Assembly (NCBI RefSeq): GCF_034479615.1
Contig: NZ_CP140255.1
Location: 3,658,001 to 3,722,000 of the forward strand
Direction of reading: 5' to 3'
Length of the DNA stretch: 64,000 nucleotides
Source of the DNA: Vreelandella neptunia
GTDB taxonomy: Bacteria > Pseudomonadota > Gammaproteobacteria > Pseudomonadales > Halomonadaceae
Of this stretch, positions 39,281 to 52,000 are shown in pieces. The first letter of the stretch is position 1. Each line of letters begins with the position of its first letter. Below the pieces are notes generated by a model that ran no database searches, was not told where the DNA came from, and was given only the letters and a program-made list of their open reading frames with translations. The translations under genes and the position numbers were made by a program.

Positions 39281-40384
39281 TTAAGCTTGTATTAGCCGCC
39301 CTGGCGTAGGCTGGTAAGGCGCGGGGTCAATCAGTGGCGCGCGCCCCAGCAGCTGATCCACCAGTAAATGGGTCGAGGCAGGCGCCAACACCAAGCCGTT
39401 GCGATAGTGCCCGGCATTGACGAAAACATTTGGCCATTCAGACAGCGCGCCGATAAAGGGGAGGCCCGTTGGTGATCCAGGCCGCAGACCGGCCCACTGG
39501 TGCGCTACCGGGCACGTTGCCAAAGCGGGCAGGATAGCTTCAGCACTCTGCTTTAGCGACGCCAATGCCGCCGTATCGGTGCGCTTGTCAAAGCCCACCT
39601 CTTCCAGCGTAGAACCAACCAATAGCAGTCCATCTGCACGCGGAATAATATAGCGCCCATTTTTTAACACCACGCGCTGCACCAACCCTTTGGGTGCTTG
39701 GTAAGCAATCATTTGACCTTTAACGGGTCTTACCGGCAACTGCACATTCAACTGCGACAAAAGCTGTGCGGCCCAGGCACCGCCGCAAACAATAATGCGT
39801 TCAGCCGTTAACGGCCCTTGCGACGTCACCACGCCTTCCACTTGGCTACCGTGCAGGATAAAGCCACTGACCTCACACTGCTCTTTCAGCGTTACCTGGG
39901 GCATCGCGGCTAACCGCGCCTTCAACGCCTTGGCTAACCGCGGATTGCGCACGCTACCCAGTGTCGGCATCCACAGTGCGCTGTCGTTAGCCATTGCCAC
40001 ACCAGGCTCTTTTTCGTGAACAAAGTCTGCCCCTACCCGCTCTAGTGGCTTACCTAGCTGACGCGCCCATCCCAGCGCTTTGTCGTCATCATCCACATTT
40101 AGGTAGAGCAGCCCTTTTTGGCGATATTCGGGGTCAATACCGGTCTCTTCCAATAAGCGCAGAGCCAAAGAGGGGTAAACACCTTCCGACCAGCGGGAAA
40201 GTTGCGATACCGCAGTATCGTATCGCCAGGGATAGAGCGGCGAAACGATACCACCGCCCGCCCAGGATGCCTCTTTACCGCACTCACCACGATCGACCAG
40301 CGTGACCTGCTGCCCCGCATCGGCTAGCTGCAGCGCCGTCATCATACCGATCACGCCACCGCCAATAATTAAGAAATCTCTCAC
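39281..40384 (-). CDS. thiO: glycine oxidase ThiO (FAD-dependent)
   Basis: This FAD enzyme oxidises glycine to iminoglycine, the precursor of the thiazole ring of thiamine. 367 residues from a GTG start: FAD-binding DFLIIGGGVIGMMTALQLAD at the N-terminus, the KEASWAGGGIVSPLYPWR loop typical of ThiO, and the C-terminal GLRPGSPTGLPFIG...GHYRNGLVLAP. No other thi genes are adjacent, so a related D-amino-acid oxidase remains possible. Confidence 0.88.
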   Translation of the reverse strand: MRDFLIIGGGVIGMMTALQLADAGQQVTLVDRGECGKEASWAGGGIVSPLYPWRYDTAVSQLSRWSEGVYPSLALRLLEETGIDPEYRQKGLLYLNVDDDDKALGWARQLGKPLERVGADFVHEKEPGVAMANDSALWMPTLGSVRNPRLAKALKARLAAMPQVTLKEQCEVSGFILHGSQVEGVVTSQGPLTAERIIVCGGAWAAQLLSQLNVQLPVRPVKGQMIAYQAPKGLVQRVVLKNGRYIIPRADGLLLVGSTLEEVGFDKRTDTAALASLKQSAEAILPALATCPVAHQWAGLRPGSPTGLPFIGALSEWPNVFVNAGHYRNGLVLAPASTHLLVDQLLGRAPLIDPAPYQPTPGRLIQA

Positions 40385-40518
40385 AACATTGTCCGTTTTG
40401 GCTTACATAAAAAAAGCGTAGCGTCGCCTAGGATGACCTATTAACGACGTTGTGTTCGCAGCTGGTAAAGGAGAGTGAGCATAGCGCGGGCGATAACAAG
40501 GTCAAGTAAGGAGAGACG

Positions 40519-41046
40519 ATGAGCCGTTTTCACGTCAAGACGCACACCACACCTGAAAGCGGGTTTACGCTGTTTGAGCTACTGGTCACGCTGCTGCTGG
40601 TGGGTATTATCGCCGCCTGGGGGCTGCCCAATTTTCAAGCACTGGGGAAGCGTGCTGCACAGACCAGCGAGATTAATCGATTCCAGAGTGCGTTTTCGTT
40701 AGCGCGCAATACGGCGATTAGCCAACGCCGCCAGTTGACGCTTTGCCCCGCCTCTGCAAACCACAAGGCCTGCGCTAATGACTGGAGTGGAGAACTAATG
40801 ATCGTGCGAGGCAATAAAACCGAGAGCATCACTGAAGACGATATTTTGCGTATTGTCCCCGCGCAACAAGGTACGCAAGTGTCTTACAACCGGGGCTGGT
40901 CGCGTATCCGTTACAGCCCGTTAGGCTATACCAGCGGTTACAACGGCAGTTTTGCTATTTGTTCAGGCAGCGGCGCCAAAGGTAAGAAACTGGTACTTAG
41001 CCAATTGGGCCGCTTGCGTGTTGATGGAGCGCCTATTGATTGCTAA
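40519..41046 (+). CDS. FimT/GspH-type pseudopilin
   Basis: A minor pilin or pseudopilin of 175 residues. The class III signal peptide is clear: SGFTLFELLVTLLLVGIIAA, cut after Gly16 by a prepilin peptidase, with Glu at mature position 5. The C-terminal domain is GspH/FimT-like (LARNTAISQRRQLTLCPAS, and NDWSGELMIV). AAGGAGAG precedes the ATG. No other pilus or type II secretion gene is nearby, so it is an orphan minor pilin acting with a machine encoded elsewhere. Confidence 0.88.
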   Translation: MSRFHVKTHTTPESGFTLFELLVTLLLVGIIAAWGLPNFQALGKRAAQTSEINRFQSAFSLARNTAISQRRQLTLCPASANHKACANDWSGELMIVRGNKTESITEDDILRIVPAQQGTQVSYNRGWSRIRYSPLGYTSGYNGSFAICSGSGAKGKKLVLSQLGRLRVDGAPIDC

Positions 41047-41075
41047 GGCCTGTTGACGCTCCACGCGACTGAGGT

Positions 41076-42122
<1,047 letters not shown>

Positions 42123-42139
42123 TCAAGTACAAGCTATTG

Positions 42140-42176
42140 CAAGGTTTCGTCTACGCTATTAGGCGAAGAAACCTTG
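42140..42176. repeat. inverted repeat between trxB and acnA
   Basis: CAAGGTTTC (42140-42148) and GAAACCTTG (42168-42176) are perfect 9-base arms about 19 bases apart in the divergent intergenic region. No T-run follows. It could be an operator; there is no further evidence. A perfect 12-base palindrome GCTGAGCTCAGC lies at 42265, near the acnA ribosome site. Confidence 0.5.
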
Positions 42177-42300
42177 AAAGCCCTAGTGTAAAGACCCATG
42201 TGTTATTACTAAATCAACGCCATACTGGGGGAAACCCATACTAAAGAAAGATCGTGACCGTCCCGCTGAGCTCAGCGCTCAGCAACCAGAGGAGAGAGAT

Positions 42301-45033
42301 ATGAGCAAGATACCCGATACGCTAAGCACCCTAGAGGTTGGCAGTAAAACGTATCACTACTACAGCCTGCCCCAAGCGGCCGATACCCTGGGCAACATTG
42401 ACCGGCTACCCAAGACGCTCAAGATTCTACTCGAAAACCAGCTGCGCTTCGCCGATGACGAAAGCGTAGATCAAGAAGATATGCAGGCCCTGGTCGACTG
42501 GCAGGCCGAGGGCAAATCCAGCCGCGAAATCGGCTACCGCCCGGCACGGGTACTCATGCAGGACTTTACCGGCGTGCCCGGCGTGGTGGATTTAGCCTCC
42601 ATGCGGGCCGCGGTTGAAAGCCTGGGCGAAGACCCGGCGAAAATTAATCCCCTTTCCCCCGTCGATCTTGTGATCGACCACTCGGTAATGGTCGATAAGT
42701 TCGGCAACCCGGCTGCATTTCAAGAGAATGTCGATATCGAAATGCAGCGCAACCGCGAGCGCTACGAGTTTCTGCGCTGGGGCCAGCAGGCGTTTGACAA
42801 CTTTAGCGTTGTGCCCCCCGGTACCGGCATCTGCCACCAGGTCAACCTAGAGTACCTAGGCAGAACGGTATGGACTAAGGACGAAGACGGTAAGACCTTT
42901 GCCTACCCCGACACCCTCGTCGGCACCGACTCCCACACCACCATGATCAACGGCCTGGGCGTGCTTGGTTGGGGCGTGGGCGGCATTGAAGCCGAAGCAG
43001 CCATGCTCGGGCAGCCGGTGTCGATGCTGATCCCCGAAGTGATTGGCTTTAAATTAACCGGCAAGCTTCGCGAAGGTATCACCGCCACGGATCTAGTACT
43101 CACCGTTACCGAAATGCTGCGTAAAAAAGGGGTAGTGGGTAAATTTGTCGAGTTTTACGGCGACGGTTTGAAAGATCTGCCGCTAGCGGATCGCGCCACT
43201 ATCGCCAATATGGCCCCTGAGTATGGTGCTACGTGTGGTTTCTTCCCGGTCGATGATGAAACGCTGAACTATATGCGCTTAACAGGGCGTGAAGATGAGC
43301 AAGTCGCGCTGGTGGAAGCCTACAGCAAAGCCCAAGGGCTATGGCGTGAACCCAGCGATGAGCCGATCTTTACCGACGCCCTGGAACTGGACATGACCGA
43401 GGTAGAGGCCAGCTTAGCGGGCCCCAAACGCCCTCAGGATCGCGTGGCGCTGAAAGACATGGCGGCGGCCTTTGATAAGTTCATGCAAGAAGACGTCAAC
43501 GCGGATGCCAGCGCAAAGGGGAAACTCTCCTCTGAAGGGGGCCAAACCGCCGTGGGGGTGGCGCGCAGCTTCGAACATGACACCAGCCAGGCCGTTAAGC
43601 TTGATGACCATGATTTCAGCCTTGACCCAGGGGCGGTAGTGATTGCAGCGATTACCTCGTGCACTAACACCTCTAACCCCAGCGTAATGATGGCCGCCGG
43701 GCTGCTGGCGCGCAAAGCGCGTGAAAAGGGGTTAACCACCAAGCCCTGGGTGAAAACCTCCTTAGCACCGGGTTCCAAAGTGGTCACCGATTATCTGGAA
43801 GCCGCTGAATTAAACGATGACTTGGATGCACTGGGCTTCAACCTGGTCGGCTACGGTTGCACCACCTGTATCGGTAACTCCGGCCCGCTGCCCGATGAGA
43901 TCGAAAAAGCGATCAACAGCGGCGACCTCGCCGTAGCCTCTGTGCTCTCCGGTAACCGTAACTTTGAAGGCCGCGTACACCCGTTGGTCAAAACCAACTG
44001 GCTGGCTTCACCACCCCTGGTGGTGGCTTACGCCCTGGCCGGCAATGTCCAGCTTGACCTTACCCAGGAGCCACTGGGCAACGACAGTAACGGCGACCCG
44101 GTCTACCTCAAAGATATCTGGCCCAGCCAGGCAGAGATTGCCAGCGCCGTTGAGCAGGTCAACACCGCCATGTTCCGTAAAGAGTACGGCGCAGTGTTTG
44201 AGGGTGACGACGTCTGGAAAGCCATCGACGTGTCAGAGAGTAAGGTCTATCAGTGGCCTGAATCCACCTACATTCAGCACCCGCCCTTCTTTGAAGGCAT
44301 GGGCCGCGAACCGGATGCCATTGAAGATGTGCACAGCGCCCGTGTACTTGCCATGTTGGGTGATTCGGTGACCACCGACCATATCTCCCCTGCCGGTGCC
44401 ATCAAGCCTGACAGCCCCGCCGGGCGATATCTGCAAGAACACGGCGTTAAGCCGGTGGACTTCAACTCCTACGGCTCTCGCCGGGGTAACCATGAAGTCA
44501 TGATGCGTGGCACCTTCGCCAACGTGCGGATCAAGAATGAGATGCTCGATGGCGTGGTCGGCGGTGAAACACGCCACGTACCCAGCGGTGAGCAGATGGC
44601 TATTTACGATGCGGCCATGAAGTACAAAGAGGAAGGCAAACCGTTGGTAGTCATCGCCGGTAAAGAGTACGGCACCGGCTCTTCAAGGGATTGGGCGGCC
44701 AAAGGTACCCGTTTGCTGGGTGTCCGCGCGGTGATCGCCGAATCCTTCGAGCGTATTCACCGCTCTAACCTGATCGGCATGGGCGTTGTACCACTGCAGT
44801 TTGCCGAAGGCGAAAGCCGTAAAACGCTGGGATTAACCGGGGATGAGGAGATTTCGATTGCCGGCTTAAGCGACCTGACGCCAGGTGGCACGGTCAAAAT
44901 CGTGATCAAAAATGCCGACGGGGAACGTAGCGTTGATGCCAAGTGCCGAATTGATACGGTAAACGAGCTGGCTTACTACCGTCACGGTGGTATCCTTCAC
45001 TACGTGTTGCGCAAGATGATCGGCGCAGCCTAA
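42301..45033 (+). CDS. acnA: aconitate hydratase A
   Basis: This iron-sulfur enzyme of the citric acid cycle converts citrate to isocitrate. 910 residues, the AcnA/IRP type: [20 protein letters not shown], the cluster ligands in SCTNTSNPS and [10 protein letters not shown], and the C-terminal swivel domain with [25 protein letters not shown] precedes the ATG. AcnA-type enzymes can also bind mRNA when the cluster is lost; not evident from sequence here. Confidence 0.97.
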   Translation: MSKIPDTLSTLEVGSKTYHYYSLPQAADTLGNIDRLPKTLKILLENQLRFADDESVDQEDMQALVDWQAEGKSSREIGYRPARVLMQDFTGVPGVVDLASMRAAVESLGEDPAKINPLSPVDLVIDHSVMVDKFGNPAAFQENVDIEMQRNRERYEFLRWGQQAFDNFSVVPPGTGICHQVNLEYLGRTVWTKDEDGKTFAYPDTLVGTDSHTTMINGLGVLGWGVGGIEAEAAMLGQPVSMLIPEVIGFKLTGKLREGITATDLVLTVTEMLRKKGVVGKFVEFYGDGLKDLPLADRATIANMAPEYGATCGFFPVDDETLNYMRLTGREDEQVALVEAYSKAQGLWREPSDEPIFTDALELDMTEVEASLAGPKRPQDRVALKDMAAAFDKFMQEDVNADASAKGKLSSEGGQTAVGVARSFEHDTSQAVKLDDHDFSLDPGAVVIAAITSCTNTSNPSVMMAAGLLARKAREKGLTTKPWVKTSLAPGSKVVTDYLEAAELNDDLDALGFNLVGYGCTTCIGNSGPLPDEIEKAINSGDLAVASVLSGNRNFEGRVHPLVKTNWLASPPLVVAYALAGNVQLDLTQEPLGNDSNGDPVYLKDIWPSQAEIASAVEQVNTAMFRKEYGAVFEGDDVWKAIDVSESKVYQWPESTYIQHPPFFEGMGREPDAIEDVHSARVLAMLGDSVTTDHISPAGAIKPDSPAGRYLQEHGVKPVDFNSYGSRRGNHEVMMRGTFANVRIKNEMLDGVVGGETRHVPSGEQMAIYDAAMKYKEEGKPLVVIAGKEYGTGSSRDWAAKGTRLLGVRAVIAESFERIHRSNLIGMGVVPLQFAEGESRKTLGLTGDEEISIAGLSDLTPGGTVKIVIKNADGERSVDAKCRIDTVNELAYYRHGGILHYVLRKMIGAA

Positions 45034-45059
45034 AGGGTAAAACCTACCAATGCTTGCAT

Positions 45060-45087
45060 GCCCCCACCTCGGTGGGGGCTTTTTTTT
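45060..45087 (+). terminator. terminator after acnA
   Basis: GCCCCCACC and GGTGGGGGC form a 9-base stem, loop TC, followed by seven T residues on the plus strand. Confidence 0.95.
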
Positions 45088-45097
45088 AGCCAAACAC

Positions 45098-46777
45098 TTA
45101 AAACGCGCGGCGGCGATAGGTGCGGTAATCCGGAGTCCAGGACGCTTTTTCGATTAGCTCGCGCAGCGTTGTACCACTGGTTTTTAACGCCACCCCGTTC
45201 TGCTGTGCCTGAGCAGCGACTTCAAAGGCAATCGACTTGCTGATATCGCGAATACGCGACAGCGGCGGCAGCAAAGCACCCTTGCCCTCTTTAACCAGCG
45301 GCGCTTCACGGGCCAGCGCCCGTGAGGCACTCATCAGCATCTCGTCGGTGACTCGATTAGCACTGGCAGCAATCACGCCCAATCCAATGCCCGGGAAGAT
45401 ATAGGCATTGTTGCACTGGGCAATCGGATAAGTGCGACCGTTGTAAACCACCGGCGCAAAGGGGCTACCGGTCGCTACCAAGGCTTGGCCGTCGGTCCAG
45501 CGAATAACATCCTCTGGCACGGCCTCTGCCTGGGAAGTAGGATTAGACAGCGGCATGATGACCGGGTGTTCACAGCCCGCATGCATGGTGCGCACCACCT
45601 GCTCGGTAAAGATACCGCGCTGGCCGCAAACGCCGATCAATACCGTCGGTTTGATTTGCGCGATCGTCTCTTCCAGGCCTTGGCCATTCCACCCGGCGAC
45701 TAGCGAAGGGTCGTGGGCTAACCGGCGCTGGAAGTCGCGCTGCCACTCTTGATCGCTGGTCATCAAGCCGTCGCGATCAACAATATAAATACGCGACCGT
45801 GCTTCGCTTTCAGTCAAACCTTCAGCTTCCATAGAAACAACCACCTGCTCGGCAATCCCACAGCCCGCCGAACCACCGCCTACAAACACAACACGCTGCT
45901 GGGCAATGGTCTCTTCCCGGGCCTGACAAGCGGCCATCAAGGTACCGACCACCACAGAGGCGGTGCCCTGCACATCGTCATTGAAGCAGCAAAGCTCGTT
46001 GCGGTAGCGCTCTAACAGCGGTACCGCATTGGCCTGGGCAAAGTCCTCAAACTGCAGTAGCACGTTCGGCCAGCGGCGCTTCACAGCAGCGATAAATTCC
46101 GCCATGAACGCATCGTACTCTTCCTGCCCTACCCGCTCATGCCGCCAGCCCATATACATGGGGTCGTCCAGCAGCGCTTTGTTGTTAGTGCCCACATCAA
46201 TCATGATCGGCAGCGTGTAGGCGGGGCTAATGCCGCCACAGGCGGTATATAGTGCCAGTTTACCAATCGGGATACCCATGCCCCCGATCCCCTGGTCGCC
46301 AAGGCCAAGAATACGCTCACCGTCCGTCACTACGATCACTTTGACGTTATCTTTAGTGGCGCTGCGCAGGATATCATCCATATGTTCGCGGTCAGGGTAG
46401 CTAATAAACAGGCCGCGGTGGTTACGGTAAATATTGGAAAATTCCTGACACGCCTGCCCTACCGTGGGGGTATAAATAATCGGCAGCATCTCTTCAAGGT
46501 GCTGAGATACGAGACGGAAATAGAGCGTTTCGTTGTCATCTTGAATGGCGCGAAGATGTATATGCTTCTCAAGGCTGCTATGGCACTGCTGGTACTGGCG
46601 ATAGGCACGCTCAAGCTGATCTTCAATGGTTTCCACCTTTTGCGGCAGCAAACCAATCAGGTTAAACGCCAAGCGCTCCTGCTGAGTAAACGCGCTGCCT
46701 TTGTTCAATAGCGGCATTTCGAGCAAAGAAGGACCGGCGTAAGGAAGGTATAGGGGGCGTCTACTCTGGGTAGTCAT
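45098..46777 (-). CDS. maeA: NAD-dependent malic enzyme
   Basis: The enzyme decarboxylates malate to pyruvate. The ATG at 46777 (AAGAGAG upstream) gives 559 residues, the length of E. coli MaeA; a longer frame to 46870 has no support. Motifs: YTPTVGQAC with the catalytic Tyr, [22 protein letters not shown], the metal ligands in [17 protein letters not shown] and the NAD-binding [18 protein letters not shown] preference is inferred from the SfcA-type architecture; the cofactor cannot be proven by eye. Confidence 0.92.
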   Translation of the reverse strand: MTTQSRRPLYLPYAGPSLLEMPLLNKGSAFTQQERLAFNLIGLLPQKVETIEDQLERAYRQYQQCHSSLEKHIHLRAIQDDNETLYFRLVSQHLEEMLPIIYTPTVGQACQEFSNIYRNHRGLFISYPDREHMDDILRSATKDNVKVIVVTDGERILGLGDQGIGGMGIPIGKLALYTACGGISPAYTLPIMIDVGTNNKALLDDPMYMGWRHERVGQEEYDAFMAEFIAAVKRRWPNVLLQFEDFAQANAVPLLERYRNELCCFNDDVQGTASVVVGTLMAACQAREETIAQQRVVFVGGGSAGCGIAEQVVVSMEAEGLTESEARSRIYIVDRDGLMTSDQEWQRDFQRRLAHDPSLVAGWNGQGLEETIAQIKPTVLIGVCGQRGIFTEQVVRTMHAGCEHPVIMPLSNPTSQAEAVPEDVIRWTDGQALVATGSPFAPVVYNGRTYPIAQCNNAYIFPGIGLGVIAASANRVTDEMLMSASRALAREAPLVKEGKGALLPPLSRIRDISKSIAFEVAAQAQQNGVALKTSGTTLRELIEKASWTPDYRTYRRRAF

Positions 46778-46897
46778 AAGCACTCTCTTTTTTATGTCAA
46801 TCACTGCTGCAATGCAGCAACATCGGGCGTTTGCGGCGTTTGAGCGTAATGTAACATGCTCCTGCGACAAAGGTGGAAGAGAGCGACCATGTTGACA

Positions 46898-46935
46898 TAA
46901 AAACGCCTCAATTTAGGGCGACTAAACCGAGGCGT
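46898..46935 (-). terminator. terminator after the YeeE/YedE gene
   Basis: On the minus strand ACGCCTC and GAGGCGT with an inner TTTAG/CTAAA pairing form a hairpin followed by TTTTTATG. It lies about 70 bases after the transporter stop and upstream of maeA. Confidence 0.75.
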
Positions 46936-47004
46936 AATGACACTATTAACTATTCCCTTACCGATGCCATTAGCTAAGTTATCAGCTATATCATCAACGA
47001 CGCC

Positions 47005-48216
47005 TTAGCACGTTTTAGCGGTAGGTTTGCGGCCCTCTACGCCAGCAAAAAAGAACGGCCTCAGCTTAACGCCAAACATGTTGCCGGCAAACGCTGCTAC
47101 CAACCATACCCAACCGTGGAGGCTGCCAGAGGCAATGCCGCTGAAGTAAGCACCAATATTGCAGCCAAACGCCAAACGCGCGCCATAACCCAGCAAGATG
47201 CCGCCAATAACTGCGGCCAAGATAGATTTCAGCGGAATCCTGAAGTTAGGCGCAAAGCGCCCCGCCAAGCTTGCAGCAGCCAGCGCGCCCAACATAATGC
47301 CGACGTTCATTACCGTGGTGATATCGCTCCATACGCTGGCTTCAAGAGCCGCGGCGTTACCTGGGGACTGCCAATAGCCCCACTGGCTGACATCGCCGCC
47401 CACCAGCTCAAAGCCTTTAGCCCCCCACAGCGCAAACGCAGAGGTAATTCCCCAAGGGCGGCCCGCCAATGCCAAGGTGGCAAAGTTGAGCAGCGCCAAC
47501 GCCACCGCGCCCGCCACTAACGGCCAAGGCCCAGTCAACCAGCGCTCATAGCCATGCTTATCGACCATAGGCGCCTGCTCTAACTGACCATGGCGACGCT
47601 TCTCCATCACCCAGGTAAACGCCGCAATAGCAGCAAACAGCACCAGGCTAATGGCGATCCCGCCACTGACCCCGGCGACATTAACCAGCGATACCGGTTG
47701 AAAGGCCGGTAAGCTCTGCCACCAGGCAAAATGCGCGCTGCCAATCACCGAGCCGACAATAAAGAACACCAACGTGATCAGCATGCGTGCGTTACCACCG
47801 CCCGCAGTAAACAGCGTGCCGGAGGCACAGCCGCCGCCCAACTGCATGCCCACACCGAACAGGAACGCCCCCACAAGCACGGAGATACCAATAGGCGCCA
47901 CAAAGCCCGACACTTCGTTGCCAAACAGGGAGCCCGCCCCCAAGGCAGGGAAAAACAGCACCACTGCAATGGCCAGCATCACCATTTGGGCACGCAGGCC
48001 GCGCCCGCGTCGCTCAGTAATGAATACCCGCCACGCTGAGGTAAAACCAAACGCAGCGTGATACAGCACCATGCCAAACAGCCCGCCGACGATCATCAGC
48101 AGGCCAATATTAGCGTCAAAGACAACCCCAATAAGCAACGCACCCAGCACAATCGCCGCTGTGGCTATCAGCGGTACGCGATAGCTCTGCGGCACAGCAG
48201 CAGTCGTTGTAGACAT
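47005..48216 (-). CDS. YeeE/YedE-family (TsuA-like) sulfur-compound transporter
   Basis: A 403-residue inner-membrane protein with about ten hydrophobic segments. The start is the ATG at 48216 with AGGTGAG upstream; a longer frame to 48282 runs through a strong hairpin. It carries the two conserved cysteine motifs of the family, GGGCASGT and FGCNIGAYF; in TsuA-type proteins such cysteines relay thiosulfate through the membrane. The natural substrate here is inferred. No TusA-like partner gene is adjacent. Confidence 0.88.
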   Translation of the reverse strand: MSTTTAAVPQSYRVPLIATAAIVLGALLIGVVFDANIGLLMIVGGLFGMVLYHAAFGFTSAWRVFITERRGRGLRAQMVMLAIAVVLFFPALGAGSLFGNEVSGFVAPIGISVLVGAFLFGVGMQLGGGCASGTLFTAGGGNARMLITLVFFIVGSVIGSAHFAWWQSLPAFQPVSLVNVAGVSGGIAISLVLFAAIAAFTWVMEKRRHGQLEQAPMVDKHGYERWLTGPWPLVAGAVALALLNFATLALAGRPWGITSAFALWGAKGFELVGGDVSQWGYWQSPGNAAALEASVWSDITTVMNVGIMLGALAAASLAGRFAPNFRIPLKSILAAVIGGILLGYGARLAFGCNIGAYFSGIASGSLHGWVWLVAAFAGNMFGVKLRPFFFAGVEGRKPTAKTC

Positions 48217-48234
48217 ACACTCACCTTTTGCAAT

Positions 48235-48269
48235 GCCAAAAGCGCCTGTTAACAAACAGGCGCTTTTGG
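48235..48269 (-). promoter_or_regulatory. strong hairpin just upstream of the transporter gene
   Basis: CCAAAAGCGCCTGTT and AACAGGCGCTTTTGG are 15-base perfect arms with a loop of about 4 bases. It ends 19 bases before the transporter ATG, within its likely 5' leader. It has the TTTTGG tail of a terminator in both directions, so it could be an attenuator or the end of an unseen transcript. Confidence 0.6.
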
Positions 48270-48411
48270 TAGACGTGGACAATAGTTATAAGCCTAACGA
48301 TAGCTGTAGAATGCGGGAAATTCTTTATTGAAAGGTGGTTATATCATTATGGCATAAATAATATTAAAACTGCTCCCAGACCGGTACCATCAGCCACTAT
48401 GAGAATCCTTT

Positions 48412-49029
48412 TCACTGTCTCACATCCCACTGAGCGGGCGCTTCGTAGCTCGCTACCTCAAAAGCATCAACGTACATGCGCTGAAATCCCGCCGCTTCCA
48501 GGCTTTGAATCGCCGTGTGGCACGCCAGCGGTAGCCGCGTTTGTAGCGGCACACCGCTTAAGCTCAGCCGGGCAGCGGTCAGCAGGCGTGCACCATGGCC
48601 GCTGCCTTTCCATTCTTCGCTGATAAAGAAGAAGCGCAGCTGCCAGGCGGCTTCGTCATCGGGTCGGCACGCCAGCACCATCCCCAGCGGCGGGCCATCC
48701 CCATGGCGCAGGGCGAGTAAACGCCCCTGCCAGTGCTCAACGTGCTCTTGCTCGCGCTGCAACCACACCTGGCGATGCAGGGTAAATTCCAGCGCGCGAC
48801 GCAGCGTATCCAGGTAGGCCTTGTCACGCAGTACCCAGGGCGAATGCCCTTTTGCATCGGCACGCTGGACGGCTTCGATAAAACTATCGATATCCCCTTC
48901 GCGGGCGTTTTCAAGTGCACGCGAAGATGCTTGGCCATTAACATTAGGGCCGCTATCCGCATGGCCACCTGGGTGGCCATGGGTCGCGCTAGGTGAGGGA
49001 GAGAGCCACTGCTTAAGTTTCGTCAGCAT
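48412..49029 (-). CDS. GNAT-family acetyltransferase at the end of the T6SS operon
   Basis: The ATG at 49029 (CGAGG 7 bases upstream) gives 205 residues and overlaps the tssM stop by 17 bases; frames extending to 49146 are less likely. After a polar, His/Gly/Ser-rich linker (about 10-45) comes a GNAT fold with FFFISEEWKGSGHGARLL as the acetyl-CoA loop and SLEAAGFQRMYVD at the C-terminus. It is transcribed last in the operon. It is not one of the 13 core T6SS components; a modifying, regulatory or unrelated role is open. Confidence 0.75.
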   Translation of the reverse strand: MLTKLKQWLSPSPSATHGHPGGHADSGPNVNGQASSRALENAREGDIDSFIEAVQRADAKGHSPWVLRDKAYLDTLRRALEFTLHRQVWLQREQEHVEHWQGRLLALRHGDGPPLGMVLACRPDDEAAWQLRFFFISEEWKGSGHGARLLTAARLSLSGVPLQTRLPLACHTAIQSLEAAGFQRMYVDAFEVASYEAPAQWDVRQ

Positions 49030-52000
49030 AGGGGCCTCGTTCTGCATAGAGTGCTGACGGTAGCTGGAAGCCTGCGGCGGGCGAACGGGTAAAGGGATTG
49101 GGGGCGCTATCGGTAAATAGGCGATAACGCATAGCGCCCCCGTCAACGTTGAAACGTAGCTCTAACTCACGCTCATTAACGCTGGTGATGTTGGCCTCTT
49201 CCAACAGCCGGAACCAGGCCCAGGCGCCATCGCGGGTCATACTCCGCGGCGAGCGGTTTACCTGGCTGGGCACCATGGTAATGCGGCTATCAGTGCCGCC
49301 ACGCAGCGTATTAGGCCAAATCATCGATACCCGGCTGCTGGCACTATGGGTGTACTCGATGAGCTGGCCATCGGCGCTGATCACACTGCGCCGCTTGTCG
49401 GGGCTTAAGCTGATCGGCTCAAGAGAGAACTCGACGTCTAGCGCACCATCAGGGCCAAAGTAGGCACGGCGAATTTGTTCCGCCTGTGACACGGCGGCAA
49501 ACACGTTTTCACGCAGTAGCGAATTGCCCTGGGTATCCACCAGTTGCTCAGGCGCACCTTCGATAAAGGGCTGCAAGTTATCCTGATAGAAGTTGTCGAG
49601 GATGCCTTCAGGGGCAAAGAAGGCTTCAAAGTCGCTTAGCGAAGCATCCCGGCTTGCACTGGGCACCAGCGGATAGCGCCCGGCTAAACGCTCTTGATAG
49701 GGCGCCACTACCTCATCTATCCAGATATTTTCCAGGTGACTGATAGCGCTTGCCATGATGAGCTGCCAGCTTTGATCCGCCAGGCTTTTCAGCATGCCCG
49801 CCACCGGCTCGGGAGAGCTGTCAGCGATACGTTGCAGGCGATAAATGGGATCATCGCCGCGCAGCGATAAGCGGTCACGCGCACCGATGAAAGCAGCACG
49901 CCCTGGGTCGCTGGCCTCTTCTATATCGAGCAGGTAATCGCGCAACTCCGTCACCGCCGATTTGATCTCCTCCAACGAGGAGGGGTCACCCTCTTGGGCG
50001 TTGGAGAGCTTGTTAATCGCGGTAAACTGCTGCTCGATATCGTGAGCAAGCTGATAGCGCGGTGAACGCTGGAGCGCTTCACGGGCTTCCTCGTCATCTT
50101 CAGGCAGTTCTGGATAGAGACGGGTATTATGCTCGACCGCTGCTAACAGACGGTCTAGCGGGCGCTCGGCGCTGACCAGCGCGTCGGCGACCACCGCCGC
50201 CTGGTGGATGTCCGGCAGGGGCACAAGCTGGGTGTTGCGCAGGGCATCACGCCAACTCACGCGATAGTCACTGACATAATAGTCACGCAAGGCGTCTTGC
50301 AACTGCTGACGGTCAGCGTTACTGAAGTTGATGTCTTCGCGCTGATCCAAGACCCACAGGTCAATAAGCGCTAGCTCGGTTGCCCTATCAAGCTGTTGCA
50401 GGAAGTGATTTTCGAAGCCACCCCGGGTAACCAGATACGGCAGCTGCACATACGAGGGCTCATCGTTACGCGCCATAAACACCGTGTTGAACATCGACCC
50501 CACCTGACGGCGCAAATCGAGAGGGTCTCCGCGACGGCTACTGTCAGCTTTCATGGTGGCGTAGACCCGCTCATCCATCGGCAGGCGTGATAGGTCGTCA
50601 ATCGCGGCGACTAAGCTGCCGCGTAGTGGCGCCATGGCATATTCAGCGCGCCGATGACCAGCGGCGACCCGGCTTTCCAAATCGCTGTGCTGCAGGGCGT
50701 AATCTAAATGCACCAGTAAGCGATCCTGGATTTCACCACGCTGAGGAAAGTCGCCTTGCCAACGTTGAGCCATATAGTCGTGTACACGTTCGGGCTGGCG
50801 GCCGCTGGCGTCAGACATCATGCGCAAGATGCGCAGCAGCGCCAGCTTGGCGTTACTGCCCTCCTCTTCGCGATTCATATCATCCATGATGCCCACCATC
50901 AACGCCGGTAGGAATTGGTACTCCAACATGGCGAGGTAAGCATTCTCTAACTGGCCACCAATAATGTGGCCTTGATAAAGCCCCATATCAGCCAGGAACG
51001 GCGTGTGCGTTCGGTAGCCCTCGAAAGTTTGCATCGCATCGCGCAGGCGATCCAACGGCGCCAGCATTTCGTAGCCCGTTGGGTCGTCGCTCTGAAACTC
51101 TTCGGGGTGAGTGGCCAGGAAGGTTTCCGCCCGATGCTCGACGGTGGAAAGCGAGGCCGCGTTTTTCTGATAGAAATGACTCCACCCACCTATCATTACC
51201 GCACTCACTAACATGCACGCAACAAGACACGCCTGGCGAGTGCGCTGGCGGCGGCGGGCTACTTTGGCGTTATCACCGGCCAGCCCCGCTTCTGGATAAA
51301 TGACTTTCTCAAACAGTTCTTCAGTGAAGTACAGGGCGCTGCGCGTCGCACGGTGCGCAGGCTGAACACTTTCGGACATGCCATAACGGCGGGCCGCTGC
51401 ATCAACGAAAGGATCTTCAGGCACCCCCTGCTGATAAACCGAGGTGAAATACGTGCCGCGTACAATCGCCGCGGTGGAAAAGCGGTCGCTGGAGAGCGCC
51501 TCGTTGAGGAAACCGAGCAGCACATCGCGCAGCCCTGCTAGCTGGCGCACAAAGCGAAATACCGATTCCCGTTCTTCCCGGTCGCGGCACTCTGCCAGCA
51601 TGGTGGGCATTGCGCGGTTAAGGCGCTCCAGCATATTGTCGTAAGCGGCGGCGAACTCTTCTTCCCACTTTCCCGGTGTATCGATGGATTTAGCCGAGAA
51701 GGTAAAGCCTAACGGCGCTCGCCGGGCAGCACGGGAGTAATGGCGGAAGAAATCGTCAAAACCGTGCAGCAAATCCATTTTACTGAAGGTGACGTAAACC
51801 GGTAACCGGCTGCCGTGGCGCTCCATCAACTCGCGTAGACGGCTGCGTAACAGCGTCGCGTACGCTTTACGAACGGCTACCTGGGCGTGGCTAAGACGGG
51901 CTAGATCCAACACAAGCACAACGCCGTCCAGCGGGCGGCGAGGTCGGTTACGCTCTAGCCACTCAGTAAAGTGATCCCATAGGCGGCTATTCAGTTCGAC

